From Flavobacterium sp. AG291 (GTDB taxonomy: Bacteria; Bacteroidota; Bacteroidia; Flavobacteriales; Flavobacteriaceae): a stretch of 64,000 bases of DNA. The notes below the pieces were generated by a model. It saw only the letters and a program-made list of their open reading frames with translations, had not been told where the DNA came from and ran no database searches. The stretch's first letter is position 1. Every line of letters begins with the position of its first letter. The position numbers were made by a program, and so were the translations under genes. Below are positions 1 through 8,699 of the stretch, piece by piece. The DNA is taken from positions 124,001 through 188,000 of the forward strand of contig NZ_QQAR01000003.1 of NCBI RefSeq assembly GCF_003350375.1, given 5' to 3'.

Positions 1-147
1 GACAGTTTCCTGACCGGCGCCAATTTCAGAAAAGGTTCCGTAAATATGTTCGTTAAGATTGATGCGAAGTGCTTTATCCTTTATTGAAGGTACGTGTGCA
101 ATTACCCTGTCGCCTTTCAGGGTTATGTCTTCATCCGTTAATTTCAT
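1..147 (-). CDS. Conserved protein of unknown function, N-terminal part (cut by window start)
   Basis: The first 49 codons of a minus-strand gene that runs off the left edge. It begins MKLTDEDITLKGDRVIAHVP and contains the conserved string YGTFSEIGAGQE. I remember that string from a widespread bacterial family whose members carry conflicting database names (nicotinate-nucleotide adenylyltransferase, TonB-dependent receptor), so I assign no function. The start is supported by a Bacteroidetes -7 element (TAACTTTG) about 20 bases upstream at 168-175. The gene diverges from the hydrolase at 234. Confidence 0.7.
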   Translation of the reverse strand, partial: MKLTDEDITLKGDRVIAHVPSIKDKALRINLNEHIYGTFSEIGAGQETV

Positions 148-167
148 AGCAGAAAAATGATATATGG

Positions 168-175
168 CAAAGTTA
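168..175 (-). promoter_or_regulatory. Promoter -7 element for the left-edge gene
   Basis: Reads TAACTTTG on the minus strand, an exact match to the Bacteroidetes -7 consensus TAnnTTTG. It lies about 20 bases before the ATG at 147. A TTG trinucleotide lies about 23 bases further upstream at 201-199 as a possible -33 element. Confidence 0.45.
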
Positions 176-207
176 GGAAAACACTACGTGTTATAAAACA
201 AATATGC

Positions 208-215
208 TACTTTTG
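208..215 (+). promoter_or_regulatory. Promoter -7 element for the MBL-fold hydrolase
   Basis: Reads TACTTTTG, matching TAnnTTTG, 18 bases ahead of the TTG start at 234. No good -33 TTG is visible at the usual spacing. The element makes an upstream start unlikely and so supports the TTG start. Confidence 0.5.
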
Positions 216-233
216 TGAAAAAATAACCCTATT

Positions 234-998
234 TTGAAAGTTTGGTTTTTAGGTACCGGAACATCGCAGGGCATACCGGTTATAGGAAGTAACCATCCGG
301 TTTGCCTGAGCAGCGACCCCCGCGATAAACGCCTCCGTGTGTCCGTTTGGATGCAGTGGGATGATGCCTCGTATGTGATTGACTGCGGCCCCGACTTTCG
401 CCAGCAGATGCTTACCAGCAAATGTGTTAAGCTGGATGGCATACTCTTTACCCACGAACATTCCGATCACACTGCTGGTATAGATGATATCAGGCCTTTT
501 GTGTTTATGCAGGGTGATATGCCAATTTATGCCGAAGACCGTATAATAGAAAGCCTGAAAAAACGTTTTGAATACATATTTGAGGAAGAAAATCGTTATC
601 CTGGTGCACCTTCGGTTGCTATTCATGAGATTAATCATAATACTTCATTCTCACTGGCAGGAAAAAGGGTTGTGCCTATTAGGGTAATGCACGGCAACCT
701 CCCGATTTTAGGTTACAGAATAGGTGATTTTGCTTATCTGACTGATGTTAAAACGGTTGCTTCTGAAGAAATTGAAAAACTCAAAGGGATAAAAGTACTG
801 GTTGTTAGTGCATTGCGTGAAGCACCCCATGAAACACATTTTAACCTTCAGGAAGCTCTCGATTTTATTGATAAAGTAAAGCCGGAACGTACCTATTTAA
901 CTCATATCAGCAGTCTTATGGGATTTCATGCTGAAGTACAGGAAAAATTGCCGGAAAACGTATTTTTGGCTTACGATAATTTACAAATAGACATTTAA
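234..998 (+). CDS. MBL-fold metallo-hydrolase (PhnP/RNase Z-like)
   Basis: A 254-residue cytoplasmic metallo-beta-lactamase-fold hydrolase. It opens with the family signature MKVWFLGTGTSQGIP, and the zinc-binding HxHxDH motif is HEHSDH at residues 74-79. Later metal ligands are plausible in MHGN and near THISSLM towards the C-terminus. Family members include PhnP-type cyclic phosphodiesterases and RNase Z relatives; the substrate here cannot be told from sequence. Translation starts at TTG, as no ATG occurs before the conserved glycine-rich strand. The next gene follows after 9 bases and is probably cotranscribed. Confidence 0.85.
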   Translation: MKVWFLGTGTSQGIPVIGSNHPVCLSSDPRDKRLRVSVWMQWDDASYVIDCGPDFRQQMLTSKCVKLDGILFTHEHSDHTAGIDDIRPFVFMQGDMPIYAEDRIIESLKKRFEYIFEEENRYPGAPSVAIHEINHNTSFSLAGKRVVPIRVMHGNLPILGYRIGDFAYLTDVKTVASEEIEKLKGIKVLVVSALREAPHETHFNLQEALDFIDKVKPERTYLTHISSLMGFHAEVQEKLPENVFLAYDNLQIDI

Positions 999-1007
999 AC
1001 CAATACC

Positions 1008-1511
1008 ATGAAAAAGAACCTTTTCTTATACCTGTTCATCTTCGCATTGCTTATCAATGTATTTACCTACATGTATTTTACAAGCCAGCAGAAATTTGAA
1101 AACGAACGTATAGAAAAAATGAAGGCCGATGTTAAGGCTTCGCAAAAACAAGTTGATGCTGAAAAAGAAAAATTAGCTGCGGAAAACTACTTCTCTCTTG
1201 AAAATAATACTAATGCTCAGGAATATTTTAAAGGTCAGGATCCTAAAGCTATTGTTATGGCTATAACAGATGCTATTTTCAAACAAAATACCAATCCTAA
1301 TGGTAACCCTTTAATTGGTTATCCTCCAATGGATGGAGGTAAGCCATTTACTATTGCAAAAATTAAAGTGCTTAACCACAGATGGATTATTGCTGATTTC
1401 TATAACGGACTCCGTTGGGGAGAAGTGCTTATAAAGTATTTTGTTGAAGAAGATGGTACTGTGACTTTTGAAAGGATAGACAATACGCTTTACGAATTCA
1501 AGCCGTATTAA
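1008..1511 (+). CDS. Membrane-anchored hypothetical protein with coiled coil
   Basis: A 167-residue protein not assigned to a named family. Residues 4-23 form one hydrophobic segment, a signal anchor. A charged helical stretch (about 28-62, rich in K, E, Q and A) looks like a coiled coil. The globular C-terminal part contains NHRWIIADFYNGLRWGEVLI, which suggests a periplasm-facing domain anchored in the inner membrane. It starts 9 bases after the MBL hydrolase stop and precedes another envelope protein, so the three genes may form one operon. Similar proteins are, to my knowledge, common in flavobacteria but uncharacterised. Confidence 0.7.
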   Translation: MKKNLFLYLFIFALLINVFTYMYFTSQQKFENERIEKMKADVKASQKQVDAEKEKLAAENYFSLENNTNAQEYFKGQDPKAIVMAITDAIFKQNTNPNGNPLIGYPPMDGGKPFTIAKIKVLNHRWIIADFYNGLRWGEVLIKYFVEEDGTVTFERIDNTLYEFKPY

Positions 1512-1550
1512 TATTTTTTTGTACATTAGTTACCCTTTAAAAAATCGATT

Positions 1551-2042
1551 ATGAAAAAACTGATAATGCTTCCGGCATTGGCTTTTCTTATTTTTTCGTG
1601 TGACGGCATACTAAAAGACCGTAGCAAGGACGACACAGGGACTATTACTGATAAAAATGTTGTTTTAGGCACCGATAAGGACAAACACGGTTGTGTACAT
1701 TCGGCAGGCTACAGTTGGTCTAAGTTAAGAGAAGAATGCATCAGGGTTTTTGAAGAAGGGTATCGCCTGAATCGTATTGATGAACTAAAAGGCGAAAGCA
1801 TGAACAAAAGTGCTTTTGTAGTTTTTGAAGATGATGGTGACAGGGCAGAATTATTCCTTCCGGACGTTACTGATTCAGTAATGCTTGAAAGAGAGAAAGA
1901 GGGTACGCCTTATAAAGGGGGTGAATGGTCTCTGGAACTTCAAAAGAAGTATAGTCTCAAGAAAAATGGGCAATTGCAGTATGCAGGAGCAGAAATACTC
2001 GAAGGGCAAATAACCGGTGACGATAAAGCAGAAACATACTAG
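1551..2042 (+). CDS. Hypothetical lipoprotein
   Basis: A 163-residue predicted lipoprotein. The signal peptide MKKLIMLPALAFLIFSC ends in a lipobox with Cys17 as the lipid-modified residue. The mature part contains HGCVHSAGYSWSKLREECIR, a cysteine-containing segment resembling small flavobacterial lipoproteins of unknown role. The rest is polar and probably sits in the periplasm. It is the last of three plus-strand genes and is followed by a decayed repeat and a clear intrinsic terminator. Confidence 0.7.
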   Translation: MKKLIMLPALAFLIFSCDGILKDRSKDDTGTITDKNVVLGTDKDKHGCVHSAGYSWSKLREECIRVFEEGYRLNRIDELKGESMNKSAFVVFEDDGDRAELFLPDVTDSVMLEREKEGTPYKGGEWSLELQKKYSLKKNGQLQYAGAEILEGQITGDDKAETY

Positions 2043-2083
2043 TTTTTAAGTTTAAAGTCGCAAGTATCAGTTTTCAGTATGTT

Positions 2084-2120
2084 TGTCATTGTGAGCGTAG
2101 AGTAACGAAGCTTGGCAGTC
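2084..2120. repeat. Decayed half of a dispersed palindromic repeat (copy 1)
   Basis: GTCATTGTGAGCGTAGAG followed by an ACGAAGC-like core and GGCAGTCT matches the left half of the complete palindromic repeat at 53940-54012. Only one arm is kept here, so it looks like an eroded copy of an intergenic element. Confidence 0.5.
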
Positions 2121-2136
2121 TAATAAAGATTACATA

Positions 2137-2172
2137 AAAAAATCCCATTCGCCTTTCCGGATGGGATTTTTT
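2137..2172 (+). terminator. Intrinsic terminator after the 1551 lipoprotein gene
   Basis: Stem AATCCCAT / ATGGGATT (2141-2148 with 2161-2168) with a 12-base loop, flanked by A and T runs. It could work in both directions. Confidence 0.75.
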
Positions 2173-2283
2173 ATGTTCTGTATGGGATGATGCTTAAATA
2201 AGTTGGGTATGGTAAGCAAAATCTGTGGAGATCTGCCAAAAATCCGCGTCATCCGTGTTCAAATTATTTAGGATTATTATATA

Positions 2284-2315
2284 AAAAAGAGGGTCCTTGC
2301 AAAACCCTCTTTTAT
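2284..2315 (-). terminator. Intrinsic terminator of the beta-glucan operon
   Basis: AAAAGAGGGT / ACCCTCTTTT hairpin with an 8-base loop directly after the last gene of the minus-strand polysaccharide operon. The symmetrical A/T tails would allow bidirectional use. Confidence 0.75.
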
Positions 2316-2339
2316 GAACTAACCCAACAACGAGAATGA

Positions 2340-3104
2340 TCAATTCGCGTATACTCTTACATAATCTATAATGTATTCCTGGGGGAATATGCTGTCATCT
2401 ACATCCGGACCGCCAAAGTTGCCTCCAACGGCTGTATTTAGTATAAAATAGAAGGGCTGGTCATAAGGCCATACCTCCTCGCTTTTATTCTCCGGTACAT
2501 AAGTATAAACTGATTTGTCATCAATAAAAAACTCCATTTGTTCCGGTGTCCATTTCACACCATAGGTATGGAATCCCTTCTCGATATCAGCTATAGCTGT
2601 TTTTTTAGAGCTTGCCTTATCACCATGATGTGCCTGTGTATGCAGGGTAGTGTATGCAGTATGAGGCTCACGGCCTATATATTCTAAAATGTCAATTTCT
2701 CCGGCTAATGGCCATCCTACTTTAGAAATATTAGAGCCAAGCATCCAGAATGCCGGCCAGATGCCGTGTCCAACAGGAAGTTTAGCTCTTGCCTCCATAT
2801 AGCCGTATTTAAACTCTTTTTTGCCTGCAGTGGTAATGCGGGTTGAGGTATATTTATCACCCTCTTTTTTTGTTGTGATGACAAGTTTACCGTCTTCCAG
2901 CCTGTGATTGGTTTTGGTATATATCTGGCGCTCGTTGTTACCCCATCCGCATACGTTGGGGCATCCGTCGCCAAGCTCAAAGTTCCATACTTTTTCGTTC
3001 AGGGTTTTGCCGTTAAAGGTTTCTTCCCATACCAATTTTCCTTTTTTTACCTGAGCTGAAGCTACTGTACCGGCCAAAAGCAGTATAAGTGATATTTTTT
3101 TCAT
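2340..3104 (-). CDS. GH16 family endo-beta-glucanase (laminarinase/lichenase type)
   Basis: A 254-residue secreted glycoside hydrolase of family 16, cutting beta-1,3- or mixed-linkage beta-1,3-1,4-glucans. The signal peptide is MKKISLILLLAGTVASAQ. The catalytic ExDxxE motif is EIDILE at residues 136-141, with Glu136 the nucleophile and Glu141 the acid/base. Upstream, WGNNERQIYT and FKYGYMEARAKLP are typical GH16 strands, and the domain ends in DYVRVYAN. There is no lipobox, so it is probably periplasmic or released, complementing the lipoprotein GH16 encoded at 5504. It is the last gene of the operon, 8 bases after the GH3 gene. Confidence 0.9.
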   Translation of the reverse strand: MKKISLILLLAGTVASAQVKKGKLVWEETFNGKTLNEKVWNFELGDGCPNVCGWGNNERQIYTKTNHRLEDGKLVITTKKEGDKYTSTRITTAGKKEFKYGYMEARAKLPVGHGIWPAFWMLGSNISKVGWPLAGEIDILEYIGREPHTAYTTLHTQAHHGDKASSKKTAIADIEKGFHTYGVKWTPEQMEFFIDDKSVYTYVPENKSEEVWPYDQPFYFILNTAVGGNFGGPDVDDSIFPQEYIIDYVRVYAN

Positions 3105-3112
3105 AGTCTGTC

Positions 3113-5410
3113 TTATTTTGAATAGCTAAACGGAGCCTGAAGCTTTGTTACAGAACTTCCGCCTACAAATACTTTAAAATCGCCAGCTTCCGCTTCCCAT
3201 TTTCCATTTGCAGTATAGAATTCAATAGTCTTTTCGTCAATGGTAAATGTTACGGTTTTGGTCTGACCGGCTTTAATTTCAGTCATTTCAAAACCTTTCA
3301 ATTCTTTTACAGGTCGTGTTACTGAACCTACCATGTCCCTAATGTACAACTGTACTACTTCTTTACCGTCTATATTGCTTGAGTTCTTAACGTCTACGCT
3401 CACTGTGATATGTCCATTTTGTCCAAATGAATTAGCACTTAATTTCAGGTTCGAATATTCAAATGTCGAGTAGCTCAAACCATGTCCAAAAGGATAAACC
3501 GGAGCGTTTTGCATATCGCCATAATGCGACCAGAATACGCTTTCTGTAGGTTCATCACCACCAGGTCTTCCGGTAGACTTATGATTGTAGTAAAGCGGTA
3601 ATTGCCCTACTGCTTTAGGGAAACTCATAGGTAGTTTACCACTTGGGTTATAATCACCATACAGAACCTGAGCAATTGCGTGGCCGTTTTCAGTACCCAG
3701 ATGCCATGCTTCCACAATGGCAGGGATGTTTTGAGCTGCCCAGGGGATGGTTAACGGTCTCCCATTGGTAAGTACTAAAACAATGTTAGGGTTTGCTTTG
3801 TAAATAGTTTCTAATAGTTCCTGCTGAACTCCGGGAAGTCCAAGCTCGGCGCGGCTACGGCCTTCACCTGTCTGTAGTCCGTGCTCACCCAATACCATAA
3901 TAACTACATCGGCACCTTTGGCAGTAGCTACAGCCTCATCAAAACCGCTTTTGTTGGTCATGTTTATTTTGGTTTCAACCACAAACTGTGGATTGCCTAA
4001 AGCCACATCGGCACCTTTGGCATACTTAACAGTGTTGCCGGTATATTTAGCAAGTCCTTCAAGTACTGATACCGCAGTACCGTCATCAGCACCAATTCTC
4101 CAGCTGCCAAGAGGGCTGGTTTTATCATTTGCTAAAGCCCCAATAACTGCAATCTTCTGTCCCTGTTTCTTTAATGGAAGCAGGTTCTTTTCGTTCTTAA
4201 GTAATACAATCGATTTTTTGGCTACATCAAGCACTCCGTCATGGAACTCTTTTTTGCCAACTGTAGCTGCCTCACGGGCTTCGTCGCAGTATTTGTAAGG
4301 GTTGTCAAATAACCCTAATTGAAATTTTACTCTAAGGATACGTCTTACCGCATCGTTTATTTTGTCTTCAGATACTTTGCCTTCGCGAACCAAAGCAGCA
4401 AGATGCTCAACATAGCCGGATGATTCCATGTCCATGTCGCTTCCTGCGTTTGCAGCCTGTTCGGCAGCCTGCTTAAGGTCTTTAGCGTAGCCATGGGCAA
4501 CCATTTCGCCCATAGAGCCCCAATCGCTCACTACAAAGCCCTGAAAGTTCCAGTCTTTTTTAAGAATTTCTCTCTGTAGGTAGGCGTTTCCTGTAGCAGG
4601 TATGCCATCTATATCATTAAATGAGTTCATAAAAGTAAGCGCACCGGCATCGGCGGCTGCCTTAAAAGGAGGGAGAATAACATTGTGAAGCGTATTACGG
4701 TTCACATCTACTGTGTTATAATCTTTACCTGCTTCTGCAAATGAATAGCCTGCAAAGTGTTTTACGCAGGCAGCAAGATTAAATTCGCCCAGGTTACCCT
4801 GAAAGCCTTTTACGCGTGCCACGGCAATAACACTGTTAAGGTACGGATCTTCTCCTGCACCTTCCATTACGCGGCCCCAGCGGGCATCGCGCGAAACATC
4901 TACCATTGGGGCAAATGTCCAGTTCAGACCTGATGCTGCCGATTCTGCAGCGGCAATCTCAGCCGATTTTTGAATAGCATCCATATCCCAGCTTGCAGCT
5001 TCAGCAAGAGGAATCGGGCTGATGGTTTTGTATCCGTGGATAACGTCGTAACCAAAGATAACGGGTATGCCAAGACGTGTTTCTTCAACGGCAATTTTTT
5101 GCAGTGCCTTAACGTCTTTTACACCTTTTACATTTAGCATGGAACCTACCCAGCCTTTTTTAAGGTGTTCATATTTTTTTGCGGCCGAGCCATCTTTTGG
5201 AGCCGGACCGGTTACATTCCAGAAACCGTTGTACTGATTCATCTGACCCACTTTCTCTTCGAGGGTCATAAGGTTCATTAACGAATCGACTTTTCGGTCA
5301 ATGGATGATTTGTTTTTTGGAGATTGTGCAACATCCTGTTTTGCAGAACTGCAGCCAAGTGCCAGTGCCAGCAAAGCAGGCAAGATGAATTTTGGTAAAT
5401 TATATTTCAT
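3113..5410 (-). CDS. bglX: GH3 family beta-glucosidase (lipoprotein)
   Basis: A 765-residue family 3 beta-glucosidase that removes glucose from the non-reducing end of glucan oligosaccharides. The signal peptide ends in the lipobox ALGC, so Cys20 is lipidated. The N-terminal TIM barrel contains the conserved KHF at 217-219 and the nucleophile Asp296 in GFVVSDWGSMGE. The alpha/beta sandwich and a C-terminal fibronectin-III-like domain (from roughly residue 660) follow, giving the usual BglX layout and length. It should finish the breakdown begun by the GH16 enzymes and sits between them in the operon. A 93-base spacer with a long hairpin separates it from the upstream GH16 gene. Confidence 0.92.
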   Translation of the reverse strand: MKYNLPKFILPALLALALGCSSAKQDVAQSPKNKSSIDRKVDSLMNLMTLEEKVGQMNQYNGFWNVTGPAPKDGSAAKKYEHLKKGWVGSMLNVKGVKDVKALQKIAVEETRLGIPVIFGYDVIHGYKTISPIPLAEAASWDMDAIQKSAEIAAAESAASGLNWTFAPMVDVSRDARWGRVMEGAGEDPYLNSVIAVARVKGFQGNLGEFNLAACVKHFAGYSFAEAGKDYNTVDVNRNTLHNVILPPFKAAADAGALTFMNSFNDIDGIPATGNAYLQREILKKDWNFQGFVVSDWGSMGEMVAHGYAKDLKQAAEQAANAGSDMDMESSGYVEHLAALVREGKVSEDKINDAVRRILRVKFQLGLFDNPYKYCDEAREAATVGKKEFHDGVLDVAKKSIVLLKNEKNLLPLKKQGQKIAVIGALANDKTSPLGSWRIGADDGTAVSVLEGLAKYTGNTVKYAKGADVALGNPQFVVETKINMTNKSGFDEAVATAKGADVVIMVLGEHGLQTGEGRSRAELGLPGVQQELLETIYKANPNIVLVLTNGRPLTIPWAAQNIPAIVEAWHLGTENGHAIAQVLYGDYNPSGKLPMSFPKAVGQLPLYYNHKSTGRPGGDEPTESVFWSHYGDMQNAPVYPFGHGLSYSTFEYSNLKLSANSFGQNGHITVSVDVKNSSNIDGKEVVQLYIRDMVGSVTRPVKELKGFEMTEIKAGQTKTVTFTIDEKTIEFYTANGKWEAEAGDFKVFVGGSSVTKLQAPFSYSK

Positions 5411-5426
5411 TATAATTTTTTAAAAG

Positions 5427-5470
5427 CCAATAGAAGAGAACCCTGCCTTTGCAGGGCTCTTTACTATTGG
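5427..5470 (-). other. Intercistronic nested hairpin within the beta-glucan operon
   Basis: Outer arms CCAATAG (5427-5433) and CTATTGG (5464-5470) enclose an inner stem AGAG-CCCTGC / GCAGGG-CTCT with an AA bulge and a four-base loop. No U-tract follows on the minus strand. A role as attenuator or mRNA processing/stability element is therefore more likely than full termination. Confidence 0.5.
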
Positions 5471-5503
5471 GTAACTGTGAATATAGAATAGATAGAATAT
5501 TTT

Positions 5504-7159
5504 TTATTGGAAGACTTTTATATAGTCAACCTCCATTGTTGACGATACAAAACCCGGTGCGATCGGTCCGCCAAGGTTACCACCCATTGCAACGTTCATG
5601 ATCATGAAGAAATCTGCATTGAACGGAGTAGAAGCGGTGTTGTTGTATGAATGGAACTCTACGCCATCAACTTTCCATGTGATTTTTGTAGCACTCCATG
5701 TAAGTTCGTATACGTGGAATTCTGTTGAAGCACCGGTTACTGTTGTTCCTGCACTAATCCCATCACCACCTGAATTTCCAGGTAGGTGTAATGTACCCAG
5801 TACATGATCCTGATTGTTTCCTACATGCTCCATTATGTCGATTTCACCGCACGCAGGCCATGCATTGGTCTGATAATTTGCACCAAGCATCCATAGCGCA
5901 GGCCATGTTCCGCTTCCGCTAGGCAGTTTGGCTCGTATCTCAACTCTTCCGTATTTAAAATCGTATAAACCTTCGGTTTTAAGACGGGCAGATGTATAAT
6001 CTTTACCACCAAAACTTTCAGCTTTTGCAGTAATTTTAAGCGAACCGCCTTCTACTACAGCATTTTCAGCTTTGTAATATTGCTGTTCGTTGTTACCCCA
6101 TCCATTATCACCTGTTCCTAGGTCATATGTCCATTTGCTGGCATCTGGAGCACCATCGGTATCAAATTCGTCTGACCAAACAAGATCGGTAAAATCGTCA
6201 TCTCCACCGCCTGTGTTTTGCTGTTCGGCAATAGTTTTAGTTGTAAAGATGTGATACCATGCCAAGGCAGGATTACCTTCCATAACGGCTCTCACATAAA
6301 GCTCGGTATCAGTGATTTTCATAATTTCATATACCATTGTTGTTCCTATGTAATATCCCATGGTTCCACCGTTAAGACTCATCGATGTACCTGTAGTCTG
6401 GTCAGCCGGTACATTAGAGTTTGTAGGCATAAGGTTTACATTGTATTCCTGTGACGTATCATATGCAAGACACTGATCATCCGGAGCCGTGCTACCACCT
6501 ACACCATTGAAAGTAGCATTGAAAAATATACTACCATTAGTGTTAAGCTTGTATTTCAGCTCATTTTCACCTGTTTTAGTAAATACAAGTGATTCCTGAT
6601 AGAAACAAGCAGCTGCACCCGAAGATTTATCAAATGGAGGGGCGGCGTAATATTGAGGTATAAAGCCATTAGGTGTTGTATCATTAGGACCTACACCAAG
6701 ATGTCCTTGCTTAGCTGCAAACCAATACCATGTTTTGCTTGCTCCATCCGTTAGTTTTTGTAGTGTTTCAGGATCAGAGAAGCTACTGTATACCGTAACA
6801 TCAATAGATTTAGTTGTAGGTGATCCACCACTACCATAAGCTATTGCTGTTATCACGTAAGTGTGAACACCAGGAGATGTAAATTGTTTTTTAAGCTTAC
6901 CTGACGGAGTAGCTTCGCTTTGCGTACCATCGCTAAATTTAAACTGATATGTCATAGCTCCTTTTGCGGTGGCAGTAATATTTACAATTCCTGTACCATC
7001 GCCATTAGGAGTTTCAGGAGTTACCCCCACAATTTCGGCAGTTACCTCAAGCTCGGTTGGTGCTGCAATGTCACCAAAGCTTAAATCGTCTTCCTGACAG
7101 CTGCTTACCAGTATAAGTACAAACAGGAATTTTATAAAGTTATTTAAAGTCTTTTTCAT
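5504..7159 (-). CDS. Surface GH16 endo-beta-glucanase with PKD domain (lipoprotein)
   Basis: A 551-residue lipoprotein (lipobox VSSC, Cys21). A PKD-like domain (about residues 35-125, with TYQFKFSDGTQS) is followed by a middle region of about 150 residues with conserved aromatics (TWYWFAAKQGHLGVG) seen in flavobacterial laminarinases. The C-terminal GH16 domain spans roughly 310-551. The catalytic motif EIDIME lies at 439-444, with Glu439 the nucleophile and Glu444 the acid/base. It probably sits on the cell surface, cutting polymeric beta-glucan before import by the SusCD pair. It follows the glycan-binding protein gene after 4 bases. Confidence 0.9.
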   Translation of the reverse strand: MKKTLNNFIKFLFVLILVSSCQEDDLSFGDIAAPTELEVTAEIVGVTPETPNGDGTGIVNITATAKGAMTYQFKFSDGTQSEATPSGKLKKQFTSPGVHTYVITAIAYGSGGSPTTKSIDVTVYSSFSDPETLQKLTDGASKTWYWFAAKQGHLGVGPNDTTPNGFIPQYYAAPPFDKSSGAAACFYQESLVFTKTGENELKYKLNTNGSIFFNATFNGVGGSTAPDDQCLAYDTSQEYNVNLMPTNSNVPADQTTGTSMSLNGGTMGYYIGTTMVYEIMKITDTELYVRAVMEGNPALAWYHIFTTKTIAEQQNTGGGDDDFTDLVWSDEFDTDGAPDASKWTYDLGTGDNGWGNNEQQYYKAENAVVEGGSLKITAKAESFGGKDYTSARLKTEGLYDFKYGRVEIRAKLPSGSGTWPALWMLGANYQTNAWPACGEIDIMEHVGNNQDHVLGTLHLPGNSGGDGISAGTTVTGASTEFHVYELTWSATKITWKVDGVEFHSYNNTASTPFNADFFMIMNVAMGGNLGGPIAPGFVSSTMEVDYIKVFQ

Positions 7160-7163
7160 AATC

Positions 7164-8693
7164 TTAGTTCGATTGTTTTATATCATCAAAATAATAGATG
7201 CTACCATCGCCGGTTGCACCGAAGTTGAAAAATACCACTGGCGTCTGATAAGGAACAGAACTATCAATAACATCTGAATAGTCATATGTAAGTTCTTCCC
7301 AGGCATTGGCTACGGTAGTATTTTGTGTTTTCTCTATGAAAACCTGATTGTCGTCTCCTTTTTCAAATTTTAGAAGTACAGGTATTCCTGCCTGAGGTGA
7401 CCATACTTTTATTTTAACTTTCTTCATAACGCTAAAATCAAGTGGAAGGTTTTGAGGGAAAGCAACACCTGCCCATGTTTCAGCGCCGTTAGGTTTTTCA
7501 AACTTACCTACGCCTGCGCTGGTATTAATACCTGTCTGATCAGGATTAACTTCTACGGTTGTAATCGCGTTACCAAAGCTAGACATATTTACAGCGCTTT
7601 CAAAAGTTATAGAAAGCGGACTTACAGTTTGCTCTATATCATCAAAGTAATATGATTCGCCAGAACCACTAGTACCAAGGTTAAAGAAAATAACCAGTTT
7701 TGAGAATTCTTGTGATGCATCTATTGCGCTATAATCAAAAACTAGCGTTTCCCAGGCATTAGCTACAGTTGTAAATTGCTGGTTTTCGAAGTTGATTCCA
7801 GAATCAGCAGCATTTTCAACTTTTAGCGTTACAGGAATACCAGCAGTTGGCGACCAAACTTTCATTTTTACGGCTTTGTAAGTAGTAAAGTCGATAACTT
7901 CTTCAAGTTGAATTGCAGTTCCTGCCCATACTTCGCCAGCATTTTTAACCATGTGGGCTACTTTAGTACTTGTATTAACACCTGTAGCATCCGGATTGTC
8001 AGCAAGGCTTGTAGCGCAACCTCCAAAATCGATAAACGAATAGGTTAGGGTAGCACTCTCAAAGTCAAGAGGCAGTTTAAGCGGGTCAAGAATAGTAACT
8101 TCTTTAGTAGCTGTACTCGTAGCCACACCACCACTATATGCCACCACCGTTATGGTATAAGTACCAATTGCACTATAAACATGGTTTACAGTCTGGCCTT
8201 CATTAAATGGAATTGGAGTTTCTCCTGCCTCACCAAAAGTAACCTCAAAGAAAGTTTCATAATCGGCTTTTGCAGTAACATCGATACCAAAAGAGTTTCC
8301 GGCTACGGGTGTAGCTATAATCTCAATATTTTCAGGAGCTCTAAAGGTTACAGTAAGTTCCTGAGTAGCTTCACTGCTTTTGCCTGTAATGTCGTAAGCT
8401 ACGATTTTTACAGGATAAACACCTTCAGCATAAATGTGTTGCATGTTTTGTCCCGGAAGCAGTTCTACAGGTTCTGTAGCGCCATCACCGTCATACACTT
8501 CAAAGCGAACAGCTCCTTCAGCGTTAGGTGTAATGGTTACCAATCCAGTATTGTCCTGTGTAATAGTAAAAAGTGCAGAAATATTACCTGCCGGATTAGC
8601 GTTTGTTACGCTGCCCAGGCTGGTTTCGTCGTCTGAACAGCTAATTGCAAAAGCCGTCAGCATAAACAACATAAGTATCTTTATATTTTTCAT
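7164..8693 (-). CDS. Surface glycan-binding lipoprotein, SusE/F-position, two PKD-like and two repeated C-terminal modules
   Basis: A 509-residue lipoprotein (lipobox AISC, Cys19). Two PKD/Ig-like domains (about 35-115 and 118-200) act as spacers. They are followed by two tandem modules of about 150 residues (about 207-356 and 357-509). The modules share the strings KVWSP-AGIPV, TTVANAWE and YYFDDI, so they arose by duplication. The position right after susD and the module layout suggest a surface protein that captures beta-glucan for the SusCD importer. No catalytic motif is visible. The modules may be carbohydrate-binding, but I cannot name a family. Confidence 0.8.
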   Translation of the reverse strand: MKNIKILMLFMLTAFAISCSDDETSLGSVTNANPAGNISALFTITQDNTGLVTITPNAEGAVRFEVYDGDGATEPVELLPGQNMQHIYAEGVYPVKIVAYDITGKSSEATQELTVTFRAPENIEIIATPVAGNSFGIDVTAKADYETFFEVTFGEAGETPIPFNEGQTVNHVYSAIGTYTITVVAYSGGVATSTATKEVTILDPLKLPLDFESATLTYSFIDFGGCATSLADNPDATGVNTSTKVAHMVKNAGEVWAGTAIQLEEVIDFTTYKAVKMKVWSPTAGIPVTLKVENAADSGINFENQQFTTVANAWETLVFDYSAIDASQEFSKLVIFFNLGTSGSGESYYFDDIEQTVSPLSITFESAVNMSSFGNAITTVEVNPDQTGINTSAGVGKFEKPNGAETWAGVAFPQNLPLDFSVMKKVKIKVWSPQAGIPVLLKFEKGDDNQVFIEKTQNTTVANAWEELTYDYSDVIDSSVPYQTPVVFFNFGATGDGSIYYFDDIKQSN

Positions 8694-8699
8694 GATATA

